A stretch of DNA of 64,000 nucleotides from Agrobacterium sp. RAC06 (GTDB lineage: Bacteria; Pseudomonadota; Alphaproteobacteria; Rhizobiales; Rhizobiaceae): NCBI RefSeq assembly GCF_001713475.1, contig NZ_CP016499.1, forward strand, positions 930,001 through 994,000, in the 5' to 3' direction. Shown here piece after piece: positions 19,501 to 27,575 of the stretch (position 1 is its first letter; the number at the start of each line of letters is the position of its first letter). The translations under genes and the position numbers were made by a program. A model generated the notes under the pieces. That model was not told the DNA's origin and made no database searches. It saw nothing but the letters and a program-made list of their open reading frames with translations.

Positions 19501-19748
19501 AGGTTCTTCTGGGCGACATTGATGGAATTCTTCGAGCGCACCATGCCGGCTTCAAGAAGCAGGAATCCCACCTGCATCATCATCACCATGCCGGCCGCCG
19601 CCATCAGCCAGGCGAGATCGGCAGAAGCCTTGGCCGCCTGAACGGACACTGCGTCAGCGGCATGAACAGGGAAAGCTGCGCCCAACACGAGGCTCGCTGC
19701 CAAACCGTGAAAAGCAAGGAATGAAACGGAGCGAAACGCAATGATCAC
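16509..19748 (-). CDS. Ammonium transporter fused to PAS-GGDEF-EAL (c-di-GMP enzyme)
   Basis: This protein has about 1079 residues. Residues about 1-30 are a signal peptide (ending PVHAADA). Residues about 35-420 are a full Amt/MEP/Rh channel with the twin histidines in STVVHATGGW and GVHAFAGVAG and the aspartate in FVDFAG. A helical linker (about 430-505) precedes a PAS domain (about 505-615), GGDEF (about 620-785; RLGGDEFAI intact, but the inhibitory RxxD site reads GPAD) and EAL (about 800-1045; YEALVRW, DDFGTGYSS, VIKIDRSF and EGVET intact). Both catalytic halves look competent. It probably senses or transports ammonium and sets c-di-GMP levels. I chose GTG 19748 because it gives a clean signal peptide; a TTG at 19838 is the alternative. 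No glnK gene is adjacent. Confidence 0.92.
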   Translation of the reverse strand: MIIAFRSVSFLAFHGLAASLVLGAAFPVHAADAVSVQAAKASADLAWLMAAAGMVMMMQVGFLLLEAGMVRSKNSINVAQKNLLDFVFGVVGFAVAGFMLAFGRSGFLPVGLDPDYFLLQDLDSWLAGFFVFQVMFCGTAATIVSGAVAERMTLSAYVLGSIILSTLIYPIFVHWVWGAAIGPNSGAFLANLGFVDFAGSTVVHATGGWVALAACLVIGARRGRFDAEGRPVRLAGNNPVLATTGGLILFFGWIGFNGGSTLAANADVAPIILNTVLAGGMGTCVGYVIGARQDGVVLPEKALCGMLGALVAVTAGCHLLEPGGALITGALGAIVAIVGNQYLEEKLKVDDAVGAVGVHAFAGVAGTVALALLAPVDRLPLGGRFDQLYIQIFGSALNFYWAFGLGYAFFWTLDKLVPVRVTAEAEDIGLNVAEHGTRLGVGHVEDALSKLVSGKADLGDRLPVDPGDEAEKLTRLFNHLMDNIQQQERNRSVLESQVRDQEEADRVSALANATFEAIVMHEGGVIIDGNEQFEVLTGRKIADLIGTSILDVVDQTGRRMLIEDPNPAPDVSREFQIVRADGSSIPIEARGRNIEYRGRHIRISCLVDLRERKAVESRMRHLAQHDPLTGLANRALFTETLAAHVKQANDGWGCGVLLVDLDHFKDVNDLYGHPAGDEVIRETARRLSAALGPADMAARLGGDEFAIILGNCHFEAQCEDFGRRLVEAFRQPFDTGQGERIKCGVSIGGALCPEHAGELDELIGRADIALYHAKKSGRNTFRSYRRGMDELIEKRRALEADIERGLERGEFELYLQPRVSASDALIVGYEALVRWKHPERGMVQPGDFIPVAEVSGKIIELGEWVLIEACRLATDFPEHLHISVNVSPVQFRHPQFLERIEAILDASGVSPHQLELEITESVLIDDDQRARLILGHLKTLGLRIALDDFGTGYSSLSYLSRYPFDVIKIDRSFVSALGTEETADAIVRTIIDLGSGLGMRVVAEGVETVDQARYLSVAGCDELQGYLLGRPQPLDSVASEVSAEIVSELTSVARLAAHRHKRLSRTGSETGLALAANGN

Positions 19749-19810
19749 TGGAAAACCCGGACAATATCTCAGGGGCCAGTGTTGCGACGCATCATTAACA
19801 TTCGGTGATC

Positions 19811-19830
19811 GCGAAGAAACATTTCTTCGC
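19811..19830. promoter_or_regulatory. 20-bp palindrome upstream of the amt fusion
   Basis: GCGAAGAAA (19811-19819) and TTTCTTCGC (19822-19830) are perfect reverse complements around a 2-base centre. It lies between the HlyU-family gene and the fusion gene, 63 bp before the GTG start of the latter. There is no T run, so it is better read as an operator than a terminator. No regulator can be named from sequence. Confidence 0.45.
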
Positions 19831-19847
19831 AATATCAAAGTGCAACG

Positions 19848-20168
19848 TCAGACGATGCGCGTTTCCTCGCCATCACCGAACAGCGAGGGGCCATTCTGAT
19901 CGATGATCTGCTGCGCCTTGCGGAAGGTGCAATCGAGGGCATCATCGAGCGAGGTGAAGACGTCGGCGCGGATGAACTTGCGCTCGAGCACCCGACCATC
20001 CACGGTCTGTAAGATGCGACCGGCCAGACGATACTGACTGCCTTCACGCATGGGTTCGGCATGGATGACGCAGTCCTTATAGGTCTGCGGCTCGGCCAGG
20101 GGCTTGGCAGCGGTCTCGGAAGAGGAACCACCGGTGAAAATGGAGAGGATGCTGGACAGAATAGACAT
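19848..20168 (-). CDS. HlyU-family small protein
   Basis: This 106-residue protein begins MSILSSILSIFTGG. The core QTYKDCVIHAEPMREGSQYRLAG, then LERKFIRADVFTSLDDA, FRKAQQIIDQNGPSLF matches the HlyU family (PF10115). These small proteins are annotated as transcriptional activators by name, but their DNA-binding role is not well shown. I chose ATG 20168; the frame runs to 20543 with no homology. It lies upstream of and in line with the Amt fusion gene. Confidence 0.75.
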   Translation of the reverse strand: MSILSSILSIFTGGSSSETAAKPLAEPQTYKDCVIHAEPMREGSQYRLAGRILQTVDGRVLERKFIRADVFTSLDDALDCTFRKAQQIIDQNGPSLFGDGEETRIV

Positions 20169-20282
20169 GGCCTGACCTAGCATAACCGGGCCTGCCGAGG
20201 AAGAGCAGGTGGGACGGCTTCCCGCATCATGATGGCGTGATACAGTCGGCACCGGTCGGGAGGGACCGTGGGAGGCTTGAGG

Positions 20283-21272
20283 ATGCGGATCGTCATGGGC
20301 TTGTTGCTTGCACTCGTTTTTCTCAGCATCGCGGCTATCGTCTTTCTCTATCTCAGACCTCCGGTACTCGCCCTGGAACGAGAGGCAGAGATCGGTGCGG
20401 ACACGCCGCTCGATTCGCTTGAAGCCCTGATCGCCGACAATGAGCATGACGCAGGCCGCATCCGCGAAGGGCTTGCCAAGCAGATCGTCTGGGCGGACCC
20501 CATCCGCAAAGCGAAGACGCCGCTCGCGGTGGTCTATGTGCACGGCTTTTCCGCCTCATCCGCCGAGGTTCGCCCCCTGCCCGACCTCGTGGCACAAGCG
20601 CTCGGCGCCAATCTCTTTCTCACCCGGCTCACCGGTCATGGCCTTGATGATCCCGATGCCATGGGCCTCGCGACGATCGATGACTGGGCGGCGGATGTGG
20701 GTGAAGCGCTGGCCATCGGTAAACATCTGGGGGAGCGCGTCGTCATTATCTCGACATCCACCGGCGCCTCGCTTGTCACCTGGGCGCTCGGTCGCCCTAA
20801 GCTTGCGGACAAGATCGCGGCTTCGGTGTTCCTCTCACCCAATTATGGCGTACAGGCATCCGGCAGCTTCCTGCTGACAGGCCCGTTCGGCGCCCAACTG
20901 GCCCGCCTGATCATCGGCAAGCGCACGGGATTTGAACCGATCAGCCCGCTCAACGCGCACAACTGGACGACAAGTTACCCGGTGGCCGCGCTCATTCCCA
21001 TGGCGCAATCGGTCCAACTGGCCAACCACACACCGGTTCGGGAGATCCGCGTCCCCGCCCTCTTCCTCCAGTCGGCCGAGGACAAGGTTGTCAGGCCGGA
21101 TCGGACGGCGGCGGTTGCGGCGCGCTGGGGTGCCGATCACAAGCTCGTCGATCCAGGCCCGACCGGCGACGCCAACAACCATGTAATTGCCGGCGACACC
21201 TATTCGCCCGAGACCACCGAGCCGATTGCGAAGATCATCGTGGACTGGCTCGCCGGCCAGGGCATCAGATGA
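20283..21272 (+). CDS. Membrane-anchored alpha/beta hydrolase
   Basis: This 329-residue protein starts with a hydrophobic anchor or uncleaved signal (MRIVMGLLLALVFLSIAAIVFLYL). The oxyanion segment is VYVHGFSASSAEVRP. The nucleophile elbow reads STSTG, so the first glycine of the usual GxSxG is a serine. The acid Asp lies in AEDKVV and the histidine in NNHVIAG. It is probably a lipase or esterase acting at the membrane. ATG 20283 is chosen over GTG 20268. The 3' end overlaps the convergent ilvA by 8 bases. Confidence 0.78.
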   Translation: MRIVMGLLLALVFLSIAAIVFLYLRPPVLALEREAEIGADTPLDSLEALIADNEHDAGRIREGLAKQIVWADPIRKAKTPLAVVYVHGFSASSAEVRPLPDLVAQALGANLFLTRLTGHGLDDPDAMGLATIDDWAADVGEALAIGKHLGERVVIISTSTGASLVTWALGRPKLADKIAASVFLSPNYGVQASGSFLLTGPFGAQLARLIIGKRTGFEPISPLNAHNWTTSYPVAALIPMAQSVQLANHTPVREIRVPALFLQSAEDKVVRPDRTAAVAARWGADHKLVDPGPTGDANNHVIAGDTYSPETTEPIAKIIVDWLAGQGIR

Positions 21273-22515
21273 TCAGGTTGGCCAGGATCTCGTTCTCGGT
21301 GATGTCCTCGAAGCCAAGACCTGCCTGATCGAAACGGTCGAACAGCTCTGCGAAGTTCTCGCGCTTGCCCGTCTCGATGCCGATCAGGATCGAACCGAAG
21401 TTGCGCGCCGACTTCTTCAGATATTCGAAGCGGGCGATATCGTCTTCGGGCCCGAGAAGATTGAGGAAATCCCGCAGGGCGCCTGGACGCTGCGGCAGAC
21501 GCAGGATGAAGTATTTCTTCAAGCCGGCGTAGCGCATGGCGCGTTCCTTGACGTCAGGCAGCCGCTCGAAATCGAAATTGCCGCCGGAGACGACGGCGAC
21601 GATTGTCCGCCCACTCAGGGCAACCCGCGGCAGAAGGTCGAGTGCGGCAAGTGCCAGCGCGCCTGCCGGCTCCAGAACCACGCCCTCGACATTCAGCATG
21701 TCGGTCATCGTCACGCAGATCGCGTTTTCCGGCACGATCAGCACCTGATCGGGGCGGAAAGCCTTCAGCGCCTCGAAATTATGGTCACCGATCCGGGCGA
21801 CGGCTGCCCCATCGACGAAGTTGTCGACCTTGGGGAGCGTGACGACCTTGCCGGCCTCGAGGCTCTTCTTCAGGCTCGGCGCGCCCTGGGGCTCGCAGAA
21901 GATCATCGCCTCGGGCGAAACCTTGCCGGCGAGATAGCCGGTCATGCCCGACGAGAGCCCGCCACCGCCGACCGGCATGATGACGAGATCCGGCGTCACG
22001 CCTTCCGGCAACTGCTGCATCATTTCAGCCGCGACCGTCGCCTGGCCTTCGATGATATCGGGATGGTCGAAAGGCGGGACCATGTAGCCGCCGATCGCCT
22101 CGACATGTTCGCGGGCAGCCTGATAGCACTGATCGAAAATGTCGCCGATCAGGCGGATGGTGATGAATTCGCCGCCGAAGATGCGGGTCTTGTCGATCTT
22201 CTGCTGCGGCGTCGTCACCGGCATGAAGACCACGCCCTGAACGCCGAAATGGCGGCAGACATAGGCAAAGCCCTGGGCATGATTGCCGGCAGAGGCGCAG
22301 ACGAAGGTGGTACCGGAAGGGCTGTCTTCGACGATCTTGCGGAAGAAATTGAAGGCGCCGCGAATCTTGTAAGAGCGAACCGGCGTCAGGTCCTCGCGCT
22401 TCAGGTAGACATTGGCACCGTAACGGGCACTCAAATGCTCGTTGAGTTGCAGCGGTGTCTCGGGAAAAAGCCCGCGCATGGCTTCCAGCGCTTCGTCGAC
22501 CTGATTGGGGGTCAC
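21265..22515 (-). CDS. ilvA: Threonine ammonia-lyase (threonine dehydratase)
   Basis: This 416-residue PLP enzyme converts threonine to 2-oxobutanoate, the first step of isoleucine synthesis. The PLP lysine is in PVRSYKIRGAFNF, the phosphate loop in MPVGGGGLSSG, and the catalytic-site segment in SAGNHAQG. The C-terminal part (FILRLPQRPGALRDFLNLLG) is a single ACT-like regulatory domain, as in the shorter IlvA forms. Length sits between the catabolic TdcB (about 330) and the two-ACT enzyme (about 510). ilvD, of the same pathway, lies about 38 kb away in this window. Confidence 0.9.
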   Translation of the reverse strand: MTPNQVDEALEAMRGLFPETPLQLNEHLSARYGANVYLKREDLTPVRSYKIRGAFNFFRKIVEDSPSGTTFVCASAGNHAQGFAYVCRHFGVQGVVFMPVTTPQQKIDKTRIFGGEFITIRLIGDIFDQCYQAAREHVEAIGGYMVPPFDHPDIIEGQATVAAEMMQQLPEGVTPDLVIMPVGGGGLSSGMTGYLAGKVSPEAMIFCEPQGAPSLKKSLEAGKVVTLPKVDNFVDGAAVARIGDHNFEALKAFRPDQVLIVPENAICVTMTDMLNVEGVVLEPAGALALAALDLLPRVALSGRTIVAVVSGGNFDFERLPDVKERAMRYAGLKKYFILRLPQRPGALRDFLNLLGPEDDIARFEYLKKSARNFGSILIGIETGKRENFAELFDRFDQAGLGFEDITENEILANLII

Positions 22516-22611
22516 GTCAGCCTCCGTTGAATTTTGGACAGAGCCCCGCTATGGCATAGACATCGGGCAGAGACAAAGCCTCTTTGCGCTGCAACAGACG
22601 GAAGTCATTCC

Positions 22612-24066
22612 TTGAACACCAATCTGCTCCGCTCCGTCGTCTATATCGCAGCCCTTTGCGGGCTCTATCTGTCCACGGCCATGCTGATCCCGGCCATGGT
22701 GGACCTCTATTACGGCGACCCGCACTGGTCTGTCTTCACGGTGTCTGCCGCCATGGTCGGCGGTCTATCGGTCACGGCTGCCATGGCGACGCGGGGGCCG
22801 CCGCCGGCCTTCTCCAAGCGCATGGGCTTTCTGCTCGTCAACGTGCTCTGGGCCACCTTTTCGCTGGTCGGTGCGATCCCGATCTATTTCTCCGAACTGG
22901 ACCTGACCTTCGCCCAGGCCCTGTTCGAATCGGTTTCGGCCATCACCACGACAGGCTCGACGGTTCTTGCCGGACTGGACGACATGGCGCCCGGGCTTCT
23001 CGTCTGGCGCTCGCTGCTACAATGGCTGGGCGGCATCGGGATTGTGGCGCTCGGGCTGTTCGTGCTGCCATTCCTGAGAGTGGGCGGGGTCTCCTTCTTC
23101 AAGATGGAATCCTCCGACATCGCAGACAAGCCGTTCGCGCGGATCGCCACCTTTACCAGCGCCTTCGTCGCCATCTATGTCGCGATCACCCTGATTTGCA
23201 TGATCGCCTACGACATCTTCGGCATGAGTCATTTCGATGCGCTCAACCATGCCCTGACAACGATCGCCACAGGTGGCTTCTCCACCCATGACGCCTCCTT
23301 CGGCTATTTCGACAGCTATGCGCTTCGCGGGATCGCAACCTTCTTCATGACGGTCTGCAGCCTGCCTTTCTCGATCCTGATCGTCTTCTTCATAAAGGGG
23401 CGCCTCGACGCCCTGCGCGATCCACAGATTCTCGTCTTTCTTGGCTATCTCGCAGCCTTCGCCGTATCTGCAGCACTCTACAACCACCTGCGCAATGGCG
23501 TGGACCTGCCGCTCGCGCTGTCGCATTCCTTGTTCAATTTCGCATCGATCCTGTCGACCACCGGCTATGCCAGTGAAGACTACACTCTGTGGGGGCCGTT
23601 TGCAGTGGCCGCAGCCTATTTCGCCACCTTCATGGGCGGCTGCTCCGGCTCGACGGCCGGGGGCATCAAGGCCTACCGTTTCGTCATCATTTTCAACATC
23701 ATCGTGACGGGGCTGAAGCGGCTCATCTATCCGAACGCCGTCTATTCTGTCCGCTACGGCAACCAGATCGTCGATGCAGACACGCAGCGCGCCGTGTTCC
23801 TGTTCTTCAGCGCCTATATCTTCATCTGGGTGATCGGCAGCCTCGCCATGGCGCTGGCCGGCTACGATTTCGCCACTGCCTCATCCGCCATGATCACGGC
23901 GCTCTCGAATGTCGGCCCCGGCATCGGGTCGCTGATCGGCCCGGCCGGCAACTTCGCCACGATGCACGATCCGGAACTCTACATCCTGTCGCTTGCCATG
24001 CTGCTCGGTCGTCTCGAAGTGCTGACCGTCATGGTGCTGCTGGTGCCAATGTTCTGGCGCTCGTGA
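22612..24066 (+). CDS. trkH: TrkH-family potassium uptake protein
   Basis: This 484-residue integral membrane protein has repeated pore-loop segments typical of TrkH/KtrB: TTTGSTVLAG, TIATGGFSTHD, LSTTGYASED and SNVGPGIGS, each with the selectivity-filter glycine. It imports K+ with a cytoplasmic TrkA-type regulatory subunit encoded elsewhere. The likely start is TTG 22612 with GGAAG upstream; the frame extends to 22534 but gives an unlikely hydrophilic leader. It is divergent from ilvA. Confidence 0.9.
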   Translation: MNTNLLRSVVYIAALCGLYLSTAMLIPAMVDLYYGDPHWSVFTVSAAMVGGLSVTAAMATRGPPPAFSKRMGFLLVNVLWATFSLVGAIPIYFSELDLTFAQALFESVSAITTTGSTVLAGLDDMAPGLLVWRSLLQWLGGIGIVALGLFVLPFLRVGGVSFFKMESSDIADKPFARIATFTSAFVAIYVAITLICMIAYDIFGMSHFDALNHALTTIATGGFSTHDASFGYFDSYALRGIATFFMTVCSLPFSILIVFFIKGRLDALRDPQILVFLGYLAAFAVSAALYNHLRNGVDLPLALSHSLFNFASILSTTGYASEDYTLWGPFAVAAAYFATFMGGCSGSTAGGIKAYRFVIIFNIIVTGLKRLIYPNAVYSVRYGNQIVDADTQRAVFLFFSAYIFIWVIGSLAMALAGYDFATASSAMITALSNVGPGIGSLIGPAGNFATMHDPELYILSLAMLLGRLEVLTVMVLLVPMFWRS

Positions 24067-24161
24067 CCATCAGGCCAACGTGATCGCACAGAACCGCTCT
24101 GCGCTTGACGCCCGGGCCTGGTTCTTCCCACACTCCCGCAAGATCAATGCGGGAGAATCAC

Positions 24162-24761
24162 GTGTCCCTGATGCCCTCAGCCCCTGCCCGCGGCCTTGCC
24201 GTCACCCTGATCGGCGCATTCCTTTCTGCGGCACCGGTTGCGGCCGGCCCGCTTCTCGATGCGGCGATCGAGGCGGAGAAACTTGCGGCACAAAACGATG
24301 CGAAGGGCGCCTTCGAGGCCATGCGTTCGGGGCTTGCAGCCTTCAGCCAGAGCTTGCCGCTCACGGTCCCGCGCGCCGTCTTCATCACGGAAGTCCCGAA
24401 GGCCTACAGGGCCTATACCGCAAAAGCGGAGCCGGTCTTCGTCACCGGCGAGAAGCTCATCACCTATGTCGAGGTGGCTGGGCTCAAATGGCAACAGGCG
24501 CCTAACAACCAGCGGCAATCGCATTTCACCGTCGATCTCGAACTCACCGACGACGAAGGCAAGACGCTCGCGCTGCAAAAGGAATTCGGCAACTTCACCT
24601 TCACCGGCCATTCGGATGCGATCGAGGTCTATACCCATCTGACGCTCGACGTCGATGGCGCCAAGCCCGGCGCCTATGTGCTGCGCTATACGGTGAACGA
24701 CGTGATCGCCGAACGCTCGACGCCTTTCGAACTGGCCTTCACGCTGAAGGACAAGAGCTGA
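24162..24761 (+). CDS. Exported protein of unknown function
   Basis: About 199 residues. The N-terminus (SLMPSAPARGLAVTLIGAFLSAAPVAAGP) is a clear signal peptide, and there are no further membrane segments. The mature part has an Ala-rich helix, then beta-rich sequence ending ERSTPFELAFTLKDKS. I do not recognise the family. The start chosen is GTG 24162, placed 8 bases after GGGAG; ATG at 24171 is possible. It follows trkH by 95 bp and has its own terminator. Confidence 0.7.
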   Translation: MSLMPSAPARGLAVTLIGAFLSAAPVAAGPLLDAAIEAEKLAAQNDAKGAFEAMRSGLAAFSQSLPLTVPRAVFITEVPKAYRAYTAKAEPVFVTGEKLITYVEVAGLKWQQAPNNQRQSHFTVDLELTDDEGKTLALQKEFGNFTFTGHSDAIEVYTHLTLDVDGAKPGAYVLRYTVNDVIAERSTPFELAFTLKDKS

Positions 24762-24787
24762 ACGCCCACATCGGGCGTCCAGTTTTT
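24762..24787 (+). terminator. Rho-independent terminator
   Basis: ACGCCC (24762-24767) and GGGCGT (24773-24778) form a 6-bp stem with a 5-base loop, followed by five T residues at 24783-24787. It begins immediately after the stop codon of the exported protein gene. Confidence 0.75.
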
Positions 24788-24791
24788 CGGA

Positions 24792-25610
24792 TCAATTCGC
24801 CATGGTCGAGCGATGCGCCCAGCCGGTCATGCGCTTTTCGAGCCAGGCCATCAGCGCATACATGGCGATGCCCTCGACGGCGAGCGCCAGAAGCCCGGCA
24901 AAGACCAGGGGCACGTTGAACTGGCTCTGGGCCGAGCTCATCATGTTGCCGAGGCCGTAATTCGAGGCCACCGTCTCCGAAACAACAGAGCCGACGAAGG
25001 CGAGCGTGATCGCAATCTTCAGCGAGCCGAAGAAATAGGGCATCGACCGGGGAATGCCGACCTTCAGCATGATGTCGAGCTTCCTGGCGCCCAGCGCCCG
25101 CAGCACGTCTTCCGTCTCCGGCTCGATCGTGGCGAGACCCGTCGCGACATTGACGACGATCGGGAAGAAGGAAATCAGGAAGGCGGTCAGCACCGCCGGC
25201 ACGGTGCCGATGCCGAACCAAATGACGAGGATCGGCACGAGCGCCACCTTGGGGATCGCATTGAAGCCGATCATCAGGGGATAGAGCCCGGCATAGATGG
25301 ACTTCGACCAGCCGATGAAGAGACCGAGCCCCAGTCCGGCGACAACGGCGATCATGAAGCCGAGCGTCGTCGTGTAGAGCGTCTGCAGCGAGTTCTTCCA
25401 GATCGGCGACCAGTATTGCACCACCGCTTCAAAGACCCGTGACGGTGCCGGCAGGATGGTCGGCGGCATGTCGAGCACGATGACCGTCAGTTCCCAGATG
25501 GCGAAAAGCGCCAGCGTGTAGAGGAAGGGTGCGGCCCGCACCCAGTTGATGCGCTGCATCAGGGGCTTTACGACCGGGCGGGTCGGCGCTGTCTCGATCG
25601 TCATCGTCAT
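24792..25610 (-). CDS. ABC transporter permease, NitT/TauT (SsuC/TauC) type
   Basis: This 272-residue protein has about six membrane segments and the EAA loop (ATIEPETEDVLRALGARKLDIMLKVGIPRSMPYFF) that docks on the ATPase. The layout matches permeases for taurine, alkanesulfonate, nitrate or pyrimidine precursors. It is the last gene of a three-gene importer operon and overlaps the ATPase gene by 4 bases. The substrate is not evident. Confidence 0.92.
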   Translation of the reverse strand: MTMTIETAPTRPVVKPLMQRINWVRAAPFLYTLALFAIWELTVIVLDMPPTILPAPSRVFEAVVQYWSPIWKNSLQTLYTTTLGFMIAVVAGLGLGLFIGWSKSIYAGLYPLMIGFNAIPKVALVPILVIWFGIGTVPAVLTAFLISFFPIVVNVATGLATIEPETEDVLRALGARKLDIMLKVGIPRSMPYFFGSLKIAITLAFVGSVVSETVASNYGLGNMMSSAQSQFNVPLVFAGLLALAVEGIAMYALMAWLEKRMTGWAHRSTMAN

Positions 25611-26395
25611 GCCGCAACCCTCGCCTTTGCGATCTCGCCGTGCAGCACATGCACCATGTCGTTGAATTCGGTCTGGTACATCAATTCCAGATCCCTTGGT
25701 CGCGCGAAGGGCACTGTGTGTTCCTTGACCACCTTGCCGGGTCTGGCACTCATCACGAAAATCCGGTCGGCGAGGAAGACTGCCTCGCGCAGGTCATGGG
25801 TCACAAGCACGATCGTCACGCCCTGGGCCGCATGCAGATCGCGGATGACGCACCACAGCTCCTCGCGGGTGAAGGCATCCAGCGCACCGAAGGGCTCGTC
25901 GAGCATCAGGAGTTCCGGTTCGTGGATCAGCGCCCGGCAGAGATTGGCGCGCTGCTGCATGCCACCCGACAGCTGCCAGGGGAATTTCGAGCCGACGCCC
26001 TTCAGGCCGACGATCTCCAGGAGGTTCTCGGCCTTTTCGACATATTCCTTCTTGTTCGCTCGCAGGCGATGCCGATGCTTCTCGACGATTTCGAGCGGCA
26101 GGAGAATGTTCTCGAGCGTCGTGCGCCAGGGCAACATGGTCGGGTTCTGGAAGGCCATGCCGACGATCGACACCGGCTTGGTCACCTGCTGGCCGGCGAC
26201 GATGACGACGCCGGATTGCGGGATGTGCAGCCCGGTCACGAGCTTCATCAGGGTGGACTTGCCACAGCCGGACGGGCCGACCACGGCGGAGAATTCGCCC
26301 TTGTCGACGCGCATGGTAAGGCCGGATACGGCAAGCGTTCCGTCGGCGCCGCCATAGCGCATGTCGACATTGTCGATGGAAACGAGGTGGGACAT
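25607..26395 (-). CDS. ABC transporter ATP-binding protein, NitT/TauT type
   Basis: The protein is 262 residues. Walker A is GPSGCGKSTLM, the signature is LSGGMQQRANLCRAL, Walker B is ELLMLDEPFGALD, and the H-loop is VTHDLREA. These are intact, so it should hydrolyse ATP to drive uptake through the adjacent permease. Its stop overlaps the permease start. A 107-bp palindromic repeat lies between this gene and the binding-protein gene, which might attenuate expression of the distal genes. Confidence 0.94.
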   Translation of the reverse strand: MSHLVSIDNVDMRYGGADGTLAVSGLTMRVDKGEFSAVVGPSGCGKSTLMKLVTGLHIPQSGVVIVAGQQVTKPVSIVGMAFQNPTMLPWRTTLENILLPLEIVEKHRHRLRANKKEYVEKAENLLEIVGLKGVGSKFPWQLSGGMQQRANLCRALIHEPELLMLDEPFGALDAFTREELWCVIRDLHAAQGVTIVLVTHDLREAVFLADRIFVMSARPGKVVKEHTVPFARPRDLELMYQTEFNDMVHVLHGEIAKARVAA

Positions 26396-26425
26396 CGGGG
26401 CTCCGGTCTAAATGGGATTACCCAA

Positions 26426-26532
26426 CCTCCCCTTGAGGGGGAGGTCGCTGCGAAGCGGCGGGTGGGGTGATCTCGCAAAAAGGTCACCCCACCCCGAACC
26501 TGCGGTTCGACCCTCCCCCCTCAAGGGGAGGG
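26426..26532. repeat. RIME-like 107-bp palindromic intergenic element
   Basis: The element is a compound inverted repeat. Its ends carry CCTCCCCTTGAGGGGGAGG and CCCTCCCCCCTCAAGGGGAGGG-type hairpins, and inner arms GGGTGGGGTGA and TCACCCCACCC are perfect complements. Size and double-palindrome layout fit the roughly 108-bp Rhizobium-specific intergenic mosaic elements (RIME) as I recall them. It sits inside an ABC operon and so would be transcribed into a large mRNA hairpin. Confidence 0.7.
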
Positions 26533-26540
26533 TGAGGTCA

Positions 26541-27575
26541 TCAAGGCAACATCCGCTCTTCCTTGGCCGGCAGGAAGCTTGCATCGAAGACCTGCTCGGC
26601 CGTGACATTGCCCTTAAGGCCCATGGAGACCTTGAGGGTCTCGATCGAGGCGGAAAGGCGCGCCATGTCGACGCTGCCCATGCCGTTTTCGACAACATAG
26701 GGCGTCTTGATATTCATGGCGTTGGCCATTTCGAGACGTTCCTTCTCGATGTCGACATTCAGCGTCTCGTTGCGCTTCAGGACAGCGGCGGCACCCTCTT
26801 CCGGATTGGCAACGGCATCGGCAAAGCCCTTGGCCAGCGCCCTCAGGAAGCCTTTCACAGCCTCAGGGTTTTCGGCGGCGAAGTCGGAGTTCACCAGAAC
26901 GCTGTTGCCATAGAGGTTCAGGCCGTTATCGGCCATCAGGATGGTCGCGATGTCGTCTGCCGGGATGCCTTGCGCCTTGAGGTTCAGGATGACCGAGAAG
27001 GCAAAGCCGAAGACGGCATCGACGTCGCCCTTGGCGAGCATCGGCTCGCGCACGGGAAAGCCGATCGATTCGATGGTGATGCCGCTGTCGTCGATGCCGG
27101 CGGCCTGCTTGAAGGCCGGCCACTGGGCAAACGCGCCATCCGGCGGCGGTGCGCCGAGCTTCTTGCCTTCCAGCGACTTCGGATCTTCCGTCACGCCGAG
27201 CGACTTGCGGCCGACGACCGAGAAGACGGGCTTGTCATAGACCATCATCACGGCCTTGACCTTCTGGGACGGATCCTCATCGAGGAACTTGATCACCGAG
27301 TTGATGTCGCCGAAGCCCATCTGATAGGCGCCGGTTGCCACGCGCGGAATCGCCTCGACCGAGCCATTGCCCGAATCGATCGTCACATCCAGGCCTTCCG
27401 CTGCGAAATATCCCTTGTCCTGCGCCAGCAGGAAGCCGGCGGCCGGGCCCTCGAACTTCCAGTCGAGCGTGAACTTGATGGCCGTCTCGGCATGCGCCTG
27501 ACCGACCGGCAGCGTCACGCCGGCAAGCAGACCCGCCGCCACAACGGCGGCCGAAAAGAGACGTCTTGATATCAT
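26541..27575 (-). CDS. ABC transporter substrate-binding protein, NMT1/THI5-like
   Basis: This 344-residue protein has an N-terminal signal peptide (ISRRLFSAAVVAAGLLAGVTLP, cleavage near AHA). The mature part begins ETAIKFTLDWKFEGPAAGFLLAQDKGYFAAEGLDV, typical of NMT1/THI5-like periplasmic receptors. This family binds varied ligands (pyrimidine precursors, sulfonates, riboflavin and others), so the substrate is open. It leads the operon with the ATPase and permease. I looked for a TPP riboswitch upstream and saw none, which argues against a thiamine-precursor role. Confidence 0.9.
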   Translation of the reverse strand: MISRRLFSAAVVAAGLLAGVTLPVGQAHAETAIKFTLDWKFEGPAAGFLLAQDKGYFAAEGLDVTIDSGNGSVEAIPRVATGAYQMGFGDINSVIKFLDEDPSQKVKAVMMVYDKPVFSVVGRKSLGVTEDPKSLEGKKLGAPPPDGAFAQWPAFKQAAGIDDSGITIESIGFPVREPMLAKGDVDAVFGFAFSVILNLKAQGIPADDIATILMADNGLNLYGNSVLVNSDFAAENPEAVKGFLRALAKGFADAVANPEEGAAAVLKRNETLNVDIEKERLEMANAMNIKTPYVVENGMGSVDMARLSASIETLKVSMGLKGNVTAEQVFDASFLPAKEERMLP

